In this document: positions 12,404 through 25,836 of the stretch, piece by piece | Numbering within the stretch: position 1 is the stretch's first letter | Layout of the letters: every line of letters begins with the position of its first letter | DNA from: Mactromeris polynyma | Lineage: Eukaryota > Mollusca > Bivalvia > Venerida > Mactridae | Assembly: GCA_032209605.1 (NCBI GenBank) | Contig: JASFXZ010000038.1 | Span: forward strand, 4,340,001 to 4,404,000 | DNA length: 64,000 bases | Direction of reading: 5' to 3' | The notes under the pieces: model-generated | Database searches by the model: none | Told to the model about the DNA's origin: nothing | Seen by the model: only the letters and a program-made list of their open reading frames with translations | Translations under genes and position numbers: made by a program

Positions 12404-13861
12404 TACATGTATTTTGGACACCAATTTGTTCATATCATTGTAGGTTAATGAGTTTTGATGACAAATAGGGTCAGCATTATGGGTTTTTTTGTTCGTTTTT
12501 GCACAGTGGTATTATAAAGGTTCGTGTAATAAATTCATGGTGCTTGTTGCTTTCTTCGCTGTCAAGTCAAATGTTGTTTTGTACTCATTATTGTAAGTGT
12601 GTCCAGTTTTTTTAAATTCTTTTAATGACTGTTCTACATTTATCTGTTATGGCTGGCATTGGGTGGTCAGCATGTGGACAGGTCCAAAAAGTACATTTCA
12701 AACTCACAAAATATCATGAATCTAAACGTTACTTATCAACCTTGTCATAATGTTGTGGATTTATTTTAAACATCTACCAAATAACACATGTTCAAAACTT
12801 GATATTTCTTGAAAACATAGGAATGTAATCTTTGAGGAGACCTTCTACCTGAAGATAAAAACTTCTGAAACCCCTTACCTAGAACCCTTACCAGGCACCT
12901 TTCATAGCATGCTCCTATCTGTCACTTAACATCTAACCCCTACTGTTTTATCTGAACCCAACGTACCATGGTTGTCTGGCTGTACTAGGAAATATCAGTC
13001 AACACCTGAGCTACATGTGAACATAACACCATGATTGACAGAAATATCAAGACTTGTGTGCAATATCTATCAACATTTTGTAGGGCCAAAAGGTCACTGG
13101 TGATATGTGTTTTCCCCTGCAAACTTAGACCAGATAGAAGATATATGAGTAGTTAGGTAACTTGACTGACTACATTGTACTGGTATATTTTATGTGAATT
13201 CTGACTATAAGAAATGATTACTGTTTCCTGTTCATTTTAGTCAATAAAATATACATAAAACTATCAAAATTAATCTTAATAAACTCAGACATTTTAATCT
13301 CGTTACTTCGAGTATACTTGTCCACATACAAAGAAAATGATGAACAAATATTTTCCAGTATTGAAGTAAAATATTTCTGACCTACCCACCCTAATACTTA
13401 TTAGCCCCTACAGCTCTTAGTTTTCTTTTGCCTGATGGTTTATGGACATGTTTTGCCGTCGAATTATGAATGTGAATTTGAGGTTTACAGTATACTCTAA
13501 CTATAGTGGCTCCTAGTCATGTAACTCTGTGATGTATGATTGCATTCTTGTATTGGCATTGTTGTATGTTAATTTAACCAAATGTATATTGACTGCAAAC
13601 GCCTGCAAGTCTATGATAATAGGAGATCTGTGTTGTTGTTTGTTTGGTGTTAGTACACATGTACTATGGAGCTCTCGACAGGGCCATAATTAAAACATAG
13701 TTTTTTGGCATAGCTCTACCTTCCCATGAAAATGTCCCCTACAAATCAAAATTGTTAAGGGGTCTGAGTGGGAATCTTTAAGCAGCTTGTTAATAGTTTA
13801 CAATGGAATGACCAGAAAAATAATAAAAAGAAAATAATTACCTACCCACCTAGATTTGGCT

Positions 13862-13995
13862 GGGTAGTGTTATGCTAAACAAACAATTTTTCGGCATAGC
13901 CGTACTAACATGGTTTTGCTATTTGCATATCAGTATTGTGTAAACTAATCAAATCTTACGTTAACTACAAGGCAATTTCTCTTCAACCAAACAAC
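13862..13995 (+). repeat. Unclassified dispersed repeat, copy 1
   Basis: Shares a long imperfect match with 18055-18180: GCATAGCCGTACTAACATGG, then a block with AATCAAATCTTACGTTAAC and CTCTTCAACC. Related pieces in inverse orientation occur at about 25760-25836 and 34850-34925. The family is unknown. Confidence 0.6.
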
Positions 13996-14184
13996 GTTTG
14001 TAACCTTGGCACGGATTGGTTAATCTTTTGATAAAGGGTACTTAACCTTACCGAAATCCACTAATTAAGTACTGGCTGGACTAGCTCCGCATAAGTGTCT
14101 CTGTACTCTTACTTTTTACACACGTCATCGTAACAGCGACAGTATAGAGATGTGACGTCCGTGGCTGGACTACGGTTTGAGCAA

Positions 14185-14255
14185 CCCAGGAATGCTGGCT
14201 AGGTCAACTGACCACTGTACATATGTGAAATATTGTGGAAAAATGGTGCAAAACT
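14185..14255 (+). mobile_element. SINE body fragment
   Basis: Contains GGCTAGGTCAACTGACCACT followed by ATATGTGAAATATTG, matching the 3' part of the SINEs at 24085-24340 and 28876-29170. The tRNA head is missing or reduced to GGTTTGAGCAACCC. Confidence 0.5.
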
Positions 14256-16362
14256 TCAACACAACTACGTATTAAAAATTCATATATTGAACTCAACATC
14301 AATTGACAGGAACAACGCCTTAGTCAAACTAATTTCGACAAAGTTCGAGCCCTTGACAGTCCACTGTATGTAATTTAGAGCCAACGAGAGTCAACTGTAT
14401 GTAATTTAGTGCCATACAAAATTGAGTCTGAATTAAAAACTGGGTCTGGTAATTCAATATGTATTACTGGGCTGCGTTTCATCAAAAATCCTAAGTATGA
14501 AAAGATAGGAGCGAAACTATCTGGAAGGAATAAGTAATGTTTGCTCAATATGTTTCAAACATTTTGAAGTGTAAATATCTTTAATATTTCATATTCTTAT
14601 GATTAAACTAAAATTTGGTTGAATCTTGCTTTTTAAATTCATGTAACAATTAAAACATGCTTAAAACATGCCAAAAGTGTACTTAAGAGTGAAAAGCGCA
14701 CCTAGGACTTTCTATCTTTTTTCCAAATTGTTGTCATAGTAGTAGTGAAACTATACTAGCTCTCACTTATGTTTATCGTGACTTCCCATCATGTTACAGA
14801 TCTCAGCATTACTGAAAATTATGCTAATCTCTATTACAATTGATATTTTATAAACACAATTTTTATCCTGTGAAATTTTTTATATACCCTGGCTTATATA
14901 ATTGTAGCCTAGTTCTTAATTTATAATGTTGAACCTGTCCACTCTCATATTTTCATGTAATACACAAATTGAGAGCAATAAAGATTATTGTTGTTGTTGT
15001 TGTAACCAGAAACTGTTAAATTTGTTTAGGCCTCAGATACCAAACAATGTTTCCTACTTGCTTCTTTCTGAAGCCAATTCAATACGATTCATACACACAA
15101 TTAGACAATTATTCCTAATTGGAGACAGATCACAGAATAACGACAATTAATTACTCCCCGACTTACTGTGATAATTGTTAATTAATAAATTCCTGAGTTT
15201 GATGTATTTACAATTTTTGGCCATTATTTATTATTATGATAATAGCATGTGGTTTTGAAAAATGATAAAAAGCAGCTTTGATTACAGTTACTGTATTATT
15301 TATGGTATGTCTATAGATGAGGTCACTGACTGAAACAGCTGTTGATATATTTGTAGACTTGATAATACCGTGAATTGAGATGAAAGTGCTTAATACCTCA
15401 AACTAATCAAAGGACTGAGAGTCCTAAAAACCAGCTCATTCATGCCTTTTTCTGCCCATTTTGGGGAAAAGACCCTAAATAAATTGGGAAAATTTGCGTC
15501 GTAAAATTTGCAAACTTTAATCATTTCCACTCCAAAGGGGTTTTGTTAAAAGAACAGGCATTACAATGTTTATTTCACGGTTCCTCTGTACTGTATCGGG
15601 TGGCTCCGGACAACAATTATTTGTAGGATGCTTCTGATTGGGATTTTTTTCTGATTGGGAAAATCCGTATATTTTGCTTTGGGAATGGGTCCGAACGTCG
15701 GACCTGTGGGAACTATAGAAAAGGGCCTGGCATTGAAACAAAATATATGTGTATAAATAGGAGGCAAAATAGTGTAATGTAAAGGAACTGCAAGGCTTGA
15801 ATAAACCGTATGCTCAAGTATATTAATGTGCATATATTAATACATCCACATTTTCGAAATCCAATACAATTTTTATAAATAAATTAAGAAAATAATTTTT
15901 TCTATTCAAAACAAAGCAAAACGCAGACGTGTTATTTTTATATCGCGTTTATCATCATCGAAATTGTTGTTTATATCTCTTGTTTATATGTTGTTTCTCT
16001 TATGCCAAAATGAGCCTTAAAACTAGAGTTGCTATGTTTGGAAACTGTTCAAAATACATAAACCAGACATGCATAGGCGCTCTGGTAAAAAATACTATAA
16101 TCTAGTCATTTTACCATTTTCTGTAGCGTTCATTGGAAAATTGCTTCTACATTTTCGTTGTAATCTATTACGTCTTGTTGAGAATACATTTGTTTTGTTT
16201 TAAATGTGTTCTATATTCGATTATGACTGCAATTAAATTTTGGAAAACAGCTTAAATATAATGATACATTATTTAATATCTACTATTCTATGGGTTTAAA
16301 CATAACTTTGAAGTTTTTTTTCTATTCAGTCATAAGAACTGACTTACATTGCATTGAAACTA

Positions 16363-16514
16363 CAGTCGAGCCTCGTTTATTTGACAACCTTCTATCCAAA
16401 TACTTGGCATCTTCCAATGTACGTTGAATAGAAATACCGTAGGCTATTCGAAACCATGTAATATTCGAAATAAAATTTAGGACCTGTCAAATTCGAATGA
16501 ACGAGTTGCGACTG
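16363..16514. mobile_element. MITE family 1, copy 2
   Basis: Ends CAGTCGAGCCTCGTTTATTT and its inverse counterpart ATGAACGAGTTGCGACTG, with TA on both sides. It shares the inner TCTATCCAAATACTTGGCAT block with copy 1. Confidence 0.7.
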
Positions 16515-16699
16515 TATTACACAGTTGTGTATGCCTGTAAAGTAAAGCAAACATCTGAAGTACTTGTGTCCTTTTAAGAACTGACAGGTTCACCCAATGT
16601 GACCAACTTCTGATCAACTGACGTGTGGACTTGGTAAAAATCTGCCAGTTCGGTAATAATTGTAGATAAATTACGATATACACATGAGGAAACATTTTT

Positions 16700-17065
16700 A
16701 GTCTGGTAAAATCAGCCTGTCTCTTTGATGAACACTTACAAGACATTGTTCTTTTGGTATAATTCTCATCAGACAGAACTTTTACCGGACGGGTCTCATT
16801 GATGAACACTTACCAGACTGAACTTATACCAAACACTGTCTCTTCTATGACCTCTCATCTGACAGTACATTTACCAGACGGGTCTCATTGATGAACACTT
16901 ACCAGACTGAACTTATACCAAACACTGTCTCTTCTATGAACTTTAACCTGACAGTACATTTACCAGACAGGGTCTCTTTGATGATCTCTTACTATAGACT
17001 GGGTCTTTTCAGTGACCTCTTGGCAAGACTTTATAGTATTTACCAGACTCGGGTCTCAGTTCACT
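16700..17065. repeat. Minisatellite/tandem duplication, 89-bp period
   Basis: The block starting GGGTCTCATTGATGAACACT occurs at 16791 and again at 16880, with diverged partial units before (from about 16700) and after (to about 17065). Each unit carries the shorter motif TTACCAGAC, so the array probably grew from a smaller element. Confidence 0.75.
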
Positions 17066-18054
17066 GTAGATTTTTGTCATAGTTGGTCTGAAGCCTCCAC
17101 ACCTCATATCTACCAAGTGTTATGATCCTATAAAAAACTGTTCTTTAATCATTACACCAGTTATTGCACTCATAGCATATGTTATGTGTATGGGGTATCT
17201 ATAGTGGTATCACATCACTTTAGAGGGCAATAACATAAATATTACATCCGTGCTATATAATATGATATAATCTGGCATTTATTTCTACTTGGTTCATAAG
17301 TTACCACCCTGGGGGTTTCATACCGGTTCTCAGCTCTTGCAGGTTGTAGCAGGAATCAGTTGTCATACCTAATAACGTTTGATAAGCCCACATCAGCTGC
17401 TTGGTAATCTGTTTTCATGGCAAACCTAACTTACAGTGATGATATATAATTTTCTACCATTTATTTTCTTGTTTTAAGGTCATAAACTTGGTTTATTGAG
17501 AACAAGATTGTGAAGTATTATATCATTATTCATTTTTGCTGTAAATTGTATATGTTTTGTGTATTATTTGTGAAGGGTTGATAACTTGTGCTGTTGTCTA
17601 ACTGACTTTCTAGAACACACAAACGTGGCATTTGATGGATTTCATGCAAACTATTGTAACTTTATATGTTGTCCGAGAATAACAATCAATTTAAGATGGT
17701 CAATGAATTCCTTTGTATGGTATTTCATCTATTAACCTTTTCTTTTTTTAATGCAGATGAAAATATCAGGTTAAGCATTATAAATGTCAGTCAAGCTTTC
17801 AGCCATTCTTGTGGTGAAACAATGCAGCACTGTAGGCATAGGGTTACAGATAGCACTGTTCAATAACCCATCATTCTTCTTCCAAGACCAGAATGGTGTT
17901 TTTGCCTGAAGAGAACAATTGTTGGTGACAGTTCAATGTCTGATTATACTGTTTTGTCTTATACATATACATGTACTTGTTTTTATCCCTGAAAAGTGAA
18001 TTCAATTTTGGAAACTGATTTGTATATGTTGGTGTGTGAACTATTTTCCCCATT

Positions 18055-18180
18055 TTTTCGGCGCAGCCGTTTAACCTAACATGGTTTTGTTATTTGCCAT
18101 ATCAGCAGTGTTTTGTAAACCAATCAAATCTTACGTTAACCACCAAGGCAATTTCGCGCAAATTCTCTTCAACCGAAAAA
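18055..18180 (+). repeat. Unclassified dispersed repeat, copy 2
   Basis: Matches 13862-13995 over most of its length (CTAACATGGTTTTG, AATCAAATCTTACGTTAACC, AATTCTCTTCAACC), with an 8-10 base insertion (TTCGCGCAAA). Confidence 0.6.
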
Positions 18181-19307
18181 TATTGGTTAACATTGTGTAT
18201 AGTGTATTTATCCAGTAAGTAGTGTTGTTATTCATCACCACGGGGAATTGTCCGGTGTTGGAATTAAAAAGACTTTCTTGGTTTTATGCACCAGTCGCGA
18301 ACATTTATATTGTTTTAATCAGATAAATGGCTATGTAACAGTTTATTAACATCGATGTGTGAGTTCACGGTTTACGTAAAAAGTAATGATGAACTATATT
18401 GAAACAGACTATACTGTGTCTATGACTAATTACGCTACTGAGATATTTGTATCCATCTGTAGTATACCGTAATTGAATGACCAGCAGTCGTAACATTTAG
18501 GCATTTTTTATGTACAACAAATTTTCAGATTGCAACAAAATTGCAAACTTCAAGTTTTGCTGACCATCCTTTTTAAAGATATGTCATGTTTATCTCTGTG
18601 GTACAATTTTCTCTCTTGAAGGGCCTGGAATAATAAACGTTAAGATATATCATTACCTCTGGAATGCTAACAGGTATTTTTGGACACAAAACTGAGATAC
18701 TGCAAGGTGTCTTCCTTAGTCCATAAAATTTAATAGGAACTTCATTAAAGGACATTAAACAAGTAATGGGCAACATACAATGAATACAGAATATAAAACT
18801 GCATCTGCCTACGGCCTCTATTTCTGTAAAAGTGAGAAAAAAAGCATGGTACCTTACTGAAGTTCAAAAACAAGAGCCACAGTCTATATTTTATTAATAG
18901 CCTGTCTGGAAATCCAAAGCCGAACACTGTATATATTCAGCATAACACTGGTTTATCCAAAACATTTAATGAAAAAGAAACAAACATGAGAATATTTCTG
19001 GGTTTACGTTATAACAGGTCTGTTAGATACTGAGTAAAGTATCATTTCCTGCAGATGTTGTGATAACTCTGTTTATAATTGTCTTCCCTTATCTTCTGTG
19101 TGATAACACCCATACATTTTTGCCATAATTTTCTTCATGGTATTTTGACAAATAGGAATTGTGTTATCAAAATTTGTCTGCCTTGTTATAACTTAAGTTT
19201 AGGTAAAGATCATTACTGAAGTATCGGAGTGCTTAAAATTGGGGTGGCTTATAGTTATTTTCTCTTCCACTATGTTTATATCTCTCCCGCTGTTCTCCCT
19301 TGTCTTT

Positions 19308-20290
19308 ATATCTCCCCCTCCGTCTGTATCTCTCCCTTTCTCTTCTTCTCTGTCTGTATCTCTCCTTTTCTTTTCCACTCTGTCTGTATCTCTCCCTTTC
19401 TCTTCCTCTCTGTCTGTATCTCTCCCTTTCTCTTCTTCTCTGTCTGTAGCTCTCCCTTTCTCTTCCTCTCTGTCTGTAGCTCTCCCTTGTCTTCCTCTCT
19501 GTCTGTAGCTCTCCCTTTCTCTTCATTTCTGTCTGTATCTCTCCCTTTCTCTTCCTCTCTGTCTGTATCTCTCCTTTTCTTTTCCACTCTGTCTGTATCT
19601 CTCCCTTTCTCTTCCTCTCTGTCTGTATCTCTCCCTTTCTCTTCTTCTCTGTCTGTAGCTCTCCCTTTCTCTTCCTCTCTGTCTGTAGCTCTCCCTTGTC
19701 TTCCTCTCTGTCTGTAGCTCTCCCTTTCTCTTCATTTCTGTCTGTATCTCTCCCTTTCTCTTCCTCTCTGTCTGTATCTCTACCTTTCTCTTCCTCTCTG
19801 TCTGTATCTCTCCCTTTCTTTTCCTCTCTGTCTGTAGCTCTCCATTTTTCTTCCTCTCTGTCTGTATCTCTCCCTTTCTCTCCCTCTCTGTCTGTATGTC
19901 TACCTTTCTCTTCCTCTCTGTCTGTATCTCTCCCTTTCTTTTCCTCTCTGTCTGTAGCTCTCCATTTTTCGTCCTCTCTGTCTGTAGCTCTCCCTTTCTC
20001 TTCCTCTCTGTCTGTAGCTCTCCCTTTTTCTTCCTCTCTGTCTGTAGCTCTCCCTTTCTCTTCCTCTCTGTCTGTATCTCTCCCTTTCTCTTCCTCTCTG
20101 TCTGTAGCTCTCCCTTTCTCTTCATCTCTGTCTGTATCTCTCCCTTTTTCTTCCTCTCTGTCTGTAGCTCTCCCTTTCTCTTCCTCTCTGTCTGTATCTC
20201 TCCCTTTCTCTTCCTCTCTGTCTGTAGCTCTCCCTTTCTCTTCATCTCTGTCTATATCTCTCCCCCTCCGTCTGTATCTCTCCCCTCTAT
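19308..20290. repeat. Large pyrimidine-strand minisatellite, 30-bp unit, about 32 copies
   Basis: The unit is CTCTGTCTGTAGCTCTCCCT plus TTCTCTTCCT, with A/T variation in GTAGC/GTATC. The plus strand is almost pure C/T apart from the GTCTGTA core, and the bias continues less regularly to about 20420. Because 30 is a multiple of three and the unit lacks stops, all frames stay open (a DREEEKGR-type peptide on the minus strand, SLSVSLPFSS-type on the plus). I consider these frames a by-product of the repeat, not genes. Confidence 0.95.
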
Positions 20291-21453
20291 CCATCTGTCT
20301 GTATCTCTCCTTTACAACTCTCTGTCTTCATTTCTTCCCCTCTTTTCACCCTCTGTCTACATTCCTCCTCTCTCGCAGTCTGCTCACATTATTTCCTCTT
20401 TCTTCCCCTTTCTCCACTGTTACAATTTTCAATATTGTCCACAGTCTAAGACATCGCAATTATCAGGAACTATTGGCTGCTAGAAATATACGATTCTTTT
20501 AATTCAAAGCTCTCTGTATGCTAATAGGATAAGTATCTTTGTTTTGATCCTGGAGTGACACAAACGTATTGCCCCCCCCCCCATTTGTCCAAGTGTGTGC
20601 CCTGATATTTTCTGTATTCTACTTCCTTGAAGACTATGATACCTACACCAGATATGATTTAGTCATTTTTGATTTCTGTACAAATTGCTTCCATGAAAAA
20701 CAGTTTGTAATAATACTATGTCTATTGTATGCGGTTGGATATTCAATTATGGGATGGTAATCTGTTATGTATGACATCTTAATGCAGTTCATTTGTAGTT
20801 ATGCATTATTATGATGTTTTGTTCTGCCACTGTTCAGTTCTGAGTTAGCTGGTTATGTTTGTTGATGATGACATTCTGGGCTATGTACGTGGTATTTGTA
20901 TAATGTATATAATCCAGACTTTGTTGTATGTTATGTAAGGTTAACTGAAGTAAGCTATAGAGATTTTTACCCACAAATCTGTTGATCCATTGTTTGATTC
21001 CAGGTAATCAACAGGGTTTTATGATTTTAACCTGATCAATAACTCTTGCAAGGGTGGATGAATGCAATTTACATTGTACACACGAAGCATAGGGTAATTA
21101 AGTTCAGGTCAAGTTCGAGTTTGGTTACAATCCACATCCCTTTGGAGGAGTTATGGCCCTTGTTTGTCCTAAATGCCCGTAGCAGGGGCATCAGTGTCCT
21201 ATTTGGATACATCTAGCTTCAGCATGTGCCCACACACCAATCATGATCCTACCAGCAATATATGGTGAATAATGGATTGTCATTCGTAGTTCTTTGGCCA
21301 AACTTAATCATTAATAAGGTTAATCATGTCTTTAAATGTAAAGTTATTCAACTTTAAATCAGCCCCATGGTGGTATATGATTAAGAGAAAATTGTGAAAT
21401 GGATGTTAAAATGTACCCAGGGTCACCGGACTTGTCTGGACTTCCATTACTGC

Positions 21454-21867
21454 TAGAGCGCTTCAACGATTTGATGCGATGCATCGGAATTCAACTATGG
21501 AGCTCACAATTCGATTCACGAGTCATACCCTGGTATTTTCTATTCGATTCACTTTTTCGTTCCAGTTCGCCAAACTGTTATTTGGTACAGTAATCACAGG
21601 TTTTAGTCACGCTTAGTCACATCTTAAGTGTGGCAACATTTTGGCTTTAGGGCTGAGAATGCGCCAAAGGAAAATATAAGTTGTTTCTTTAGTCTAATAA
21701 TATTTATTTGCAAAACTCTAAATTTCAATTGGCCTGAAATTAATGCAAAAGCCTAAAGATGAATGAGAATGCTGTTACATATACGTACATAAAAAAAATC
21801 GAATCGAAAAAATTGAAGGGAAAAAAATTGAATTGAATTGGTTGACAGTTGAATCGTTGAAGCTCTA
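21454..21867. mobile_element. hAT-like MITE with 8-bp target duplication
   Basis: The 414-bp element has inverted ends TAGAGCGCTTCAACGATT (left) and TAGAGCTTCAACGATTC (complement of the right end) and is flanked by ATTACTGC at 21446-21453 and 21868-21875. An 8-bp duplication with TAGAG-type ends is characteristic of the hAT superfamily. The interior carries TCGAATC/GATTCGA inverted blocks but no transposase frame. Confidence 0.8.
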
Positions 21868-23081
21868 ATTACTGCTGTATCAATATTTATAAATAAAGGA
21901 CATTGATTCAACTGGACAAGTCAAACTTTTTATGAATTGCAAACTTTGAAAATTTGTTGCATTCAAATAGGTTCAAGGCGTGGAAAGTACTTGAGGTTTC
22001 TTTATTCTTTTGCCTGAAGAGGAAGATTATTGGTGCCTAGCTTATTAACCAGAAATATTAAATCACCCCAACATCACAGTGGTCGAATTAAATGATAATT
22101 ATTGAGGCAAAATCTCTTTTTTGAAAAATAATTTCGTTCATCTTTTATGTCTGCTGATCATCTTAACATAATTATGGGAGATGGAAGTTTAATTAACTAT
22201 AATATTCATTACTATGCAGATCTGTTTTATGTTATTGATACAGACTTTTTTTTGTTCAATTATTTTTTGCCGGCTTATCTCCTCTGAGATAAAAACTTTC
22301 TTTGAGGGTAATAGTTTTTGCCTAATTAAACTTTTTTGTAAGTTTTCCTGGAATGCAACTGGTTCGTATTACTTCTGCACCCTGTTTGAGTCATTATGAT
22401 CTATCACTTGTTTTTTATTTAAAGGTACATAGTCTTATTTATTTGACAAAAAATATCCTTAGTTATAAAGATGAGAAAATTGGTGGTAATTGCCTTTATA
22501 CAGATTTACTCTACAACTCTACATTGTCACTTTTCTTACATGTTTCCCAAGACCACAAGTACAATAAGTGTCTGATATGGGTGTTTTCTATCTTGACCTA
22601 TGCGCTGAGTTATTGCAAGCATAGGAAGTACCTGTATCAGACTTGTGTTTTGAAGTTCCAGGAAACTTTTAAGAAATGTTACAATAAAATGTTTTAGAGT
22701 ATATCATTAAAATGCCATTTTCAAAAAATTATTACTTAACAGATTTTGATAGAAAATAAGGTTATCTACCTTTAAAGTTCACATTTGTAAATATTGCGCT
22801 TCCATGGTGTGCTTTAAAAAAAACAACAAATGCATTAATACTGTACGTTAAAGACCGATTGTTTGATAAAATGGCAGACAAGTGTTGACTGTTGTAGACC
22901 TACTGCACAACCAAATTGATCTATTACACTGGCTACGGTTCCTTTCTATGACATTTTAATGTTGGTGACATGCCACCAAGCTATTGCAAGTGTCTTAAAT
23001 GTATTGATGTAATTTGTGGTTAATGATTCTTGAGTTATATCCGTGGGCAATTAGTGTAGGTTCTCTGTGTTGACATAATCA

Positions 23082-23255
23082 AAGGTGAAGGTCATCCAGA
23101 AACTGAAGGTGAAGGTCATCCAGAAACTGAAGGTGAAGGTCATTTACAAACTGAAGGTGAAGGTTATCCAGAAACTAAATGTGAAAGTCATCCAGAAATT
23201 AAATGTGAAGGTCATCCAGAAACTTAAAGGTCAAGGTCATACTGAAACATATAGG
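23082..23255. repeat. Minisatellite, 24-bp unit, about 7 copies
   Basis: The unit contains AAGGTGAAGGTCATCCAGAA followed by ACTG. Central copies are nearly identical; the last copies are degenerate (AAATGTGAAAGTC, AGGTCAAGGTCAT). Confidence 0.85.
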
Positions 23256-24084
23256 TGAAAGTCTATACTGTACCATTGAAAAATGATAATACAATAAGCT
23301 GAACATGGTAATAACTTTTAAAAACTGCCTTTAAAGTCCTGAATTTTTTACTGTATTTTACTCCTTATTTGTTTCTGCAGCCTGCATGGTTTCCACCTAA
23401 TTTTTCTTATTAATTTTTATGGAAATCAAAAAATTGTGAAATTAAATTTTGGGTGAAATAAAAATATCAGTGACATCTGAACATTCGTCTGTTTGGTTGC
23501 AGCAGAAATTAAAGGGATTTGAGAAATAGCCGAAAAAGTAAAGCCCTTTGTGATAAATGTCATAGAATATTACCATTTATCGGTACTGCATGAAGCAGAT
23601 AAAATTCAGAAATTGGTATTTGTAGAAATTTATTCAGTGCTGTCTCAAGTGCCACTATGACTAACACAAGTCTGATACTCCTCCGTCAGACGTCTAGTTT
23701 GTATGTAGATAGAATATTCTGTTGGAAATTAAATCTAACATTTATTTTTCTTGTCTGTCAAGTATAATTGTGGTTTATTTCTCCAAGTAGAACCCATAAA
23801 TCAGATCTTACTTCACAAGAGCAAAACATTTTATGTGAGGGTTGAAAAAGATTAGGCTCTTGTTATCTGTGATGGCTGATCTATATATAAGTTATAAGTT
23901 GTGTACAGGGATGGGTCACTGGTGTCTCTGTTTCTTTTCAAACTTGTGAAGTTTCAAAAGTGGGAATTGTTAACTAAGTATAACTCATAACTCAAAGTCT
24001 TTCGGAATGGCTAGAATGTCATTAATTGAAACAATTTTAATAAGGCGGCCTTTGTTCTTCAGTGATGTTCAATAAAAAGCTTGC

Positions 24085-24340
24085 TTGGTTAGCTCAGTTG
24101 TTATGAGCGCTCTACTGCTAATCTAGAGGTCATGGGTTTGAACCCGGGGTGAAGCGTATGTTATTCTGTGACAATTAGACTAAAGAAAATGCATCCGAAG
24201 TCATTTGTTCTCCAATACTGAGCTCTGATGTATGTGAGGAAGGTGTCAGTCATACAGGAGCAGGCTAGAACTGATTGGTAACCCAGGAGCACATGTTAGG
24301 TCAACTGACCAATCACCAGTTATTTATGAACGAGGATCAG
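24085..24340 (+). mobile_element. tRNA-derived SINE, family E
   Basis: The head has an A-box TTAGCTCAGTTG and a B-box GGGTTTGAACCCG. The body shares AACTGATTGGTAACCCAGGA and TTAGGTCAACTGACCAATCA with the other SINEs and ends near AGTTATTTATGAA. It is not a functional tRNA because the acceptor arms do not pair. Boundaries are approximate. Confidence 0.7.
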
Positions 24341-25077
24341 AATTCCATAGGATATTTCTTCGTTTATTTCTCTCTCCAAAATTGTTCAAATAACAATTGA
24401 AAATATTTTCTTGAGTTTAAGAAGGATAGAGCCTATTTGGCTTTTGGAATGGGGCTGCAATTGGGTCCCATGAACTGCTAGAAAAAAACCTGGGAAATAT
24501 CTTGAGTAAGATTTCCCATCTAATGAACATAAGTAAATTGGTGCGAGTTAAGCATCTAGTGCATTCGAAGTATTTTATGAAATTAAGATTGTCTTTTAAA
24601 AAAACAAGATTCTCAGCAGCTTTTAATAGACAACTTAAGATGTTTCACATATTTCAGAATTTGTTTGCTTTTTTATAGTTGTATTTTGAACTGTTGCCAA
24701 GCAACACAGGAAATGAGTACAACCACTGGTGTGAGTGATTCCAGCTGAGATAGATTATACCAATGAGTTACTGATGCTGAAAGTTGAGCAACATTTGTGC
24801 ATTATAGGAATTGCATTTATAGCCTCTTCATGAAAATTCTGTCTGTTCATATTGTTTAAATGTCAATCATGGAGATTTCTCTGCTTTTGAAAACTTCTGA
24901 AGAGTGACATGAGCATCCTTATATAAATGCTTTATTGGATTATACAATCATATCTTTGGCTTGAGTGTTTATTAGCAATGGGCTTATATAAAATAAATTA
25001 TATACATGTATAGAATCCAGGATTTATTTTGGCTACTTTGGGAAGATGACCCGTACCTTTCAAATTGGGATTTTTTT

Positions 25078-25235
25078 AGCTTATATCCAGCTGTCTTATT
25101 ATCCAGTTTCCATGCCATCCAGCTGCCTTGTCATTCAGTTTCTATGCCACCCAGCTGCCTTTCTATCTAGATACCTTGTCATCCAGCTGTCTTTTTATCC
25201 AGTTTCCATGTCATCCAGTTGCCTAATGCTTTACA
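25078..25235. repeat. Degenerate tandem repeat with a CATCCAGCTGCCTT core
   Basis: Imperfect units contain TTATCCAGTTTCCATG, CATCCAGCTGCCTTGTCAT and TTCTATGCC. Spacing is irregular, about 17 and 34 bases. The open frame through it is probably not coding. Confidence 0.65.
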
Positions 25236-25759
25236 ACCGCCTTGCTGCGCAGCATATATTCGGTTGAACCCTGGGTAATTTAGAGCTTACTCTGCAAGAT
25301 TATTGATGGAAAATCATTGCATAATTATGATATTATCACTTACAAAGAACTAAATTTTTCAGTTTAATTACATCCTTTTTCTTAAGTTATGTAGCTGATG
25401 CATTGATAATGGCTTACAATTGCTATCACATGAACTTTGAAGTTGTGTGTATGTTCAGTGTTCCCTTATCTCAACTAGTGGTGCTCTACTTACTGGAACC
25501 GCTGTGCAACATCAGATAGTAAGATTTTTCTCAGATTTGTAACAAGTGTTAATGTTTAAAAATATATCAGAAATATTGCACACTTGCTACCATCTGCGTT
25601 ACTAGATGAAATCCAGATTTCAATAAAAATGGTTCCTTTTACTAGGGGCACAAAAGAAGTCTAATTTTAGATCCAGTCAAGGCTCTTTCAAGACTTCCTA
25701 TTTTGCAATTTGCTCAGGTTGTTGTTTACACCACAGTATTAGAGGGAGCTTTCATTACA

Positions 25760-25836
25760 TTTGCATTCTGCCAAACTCAGTGTAAAGAGCAAAGCCATGT
25801 TAGTACGGCTGTGCCGATAAATTCTCAACTTTGAGA
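25760..25836 (-). repeat. Unclassified dispersed repeat, inverse partial copy
   Basis: The complement contains CGGCACAGCCGTACTAACAT followed by GGCTTTGCT, matching the start of the repeats at 13862 and 18055. Confidence 0.5.

Noticed and set aside
19229..20502. Overlapping open frames on both strands, including a 353-codon DREEEKGR-rich frame that looks like a coiled coil
   Set aside because: The 30-bp pyrimidine minisatellite lacks stop codons in any frame. Equal openness in all frames and both strands shows no coding selection.
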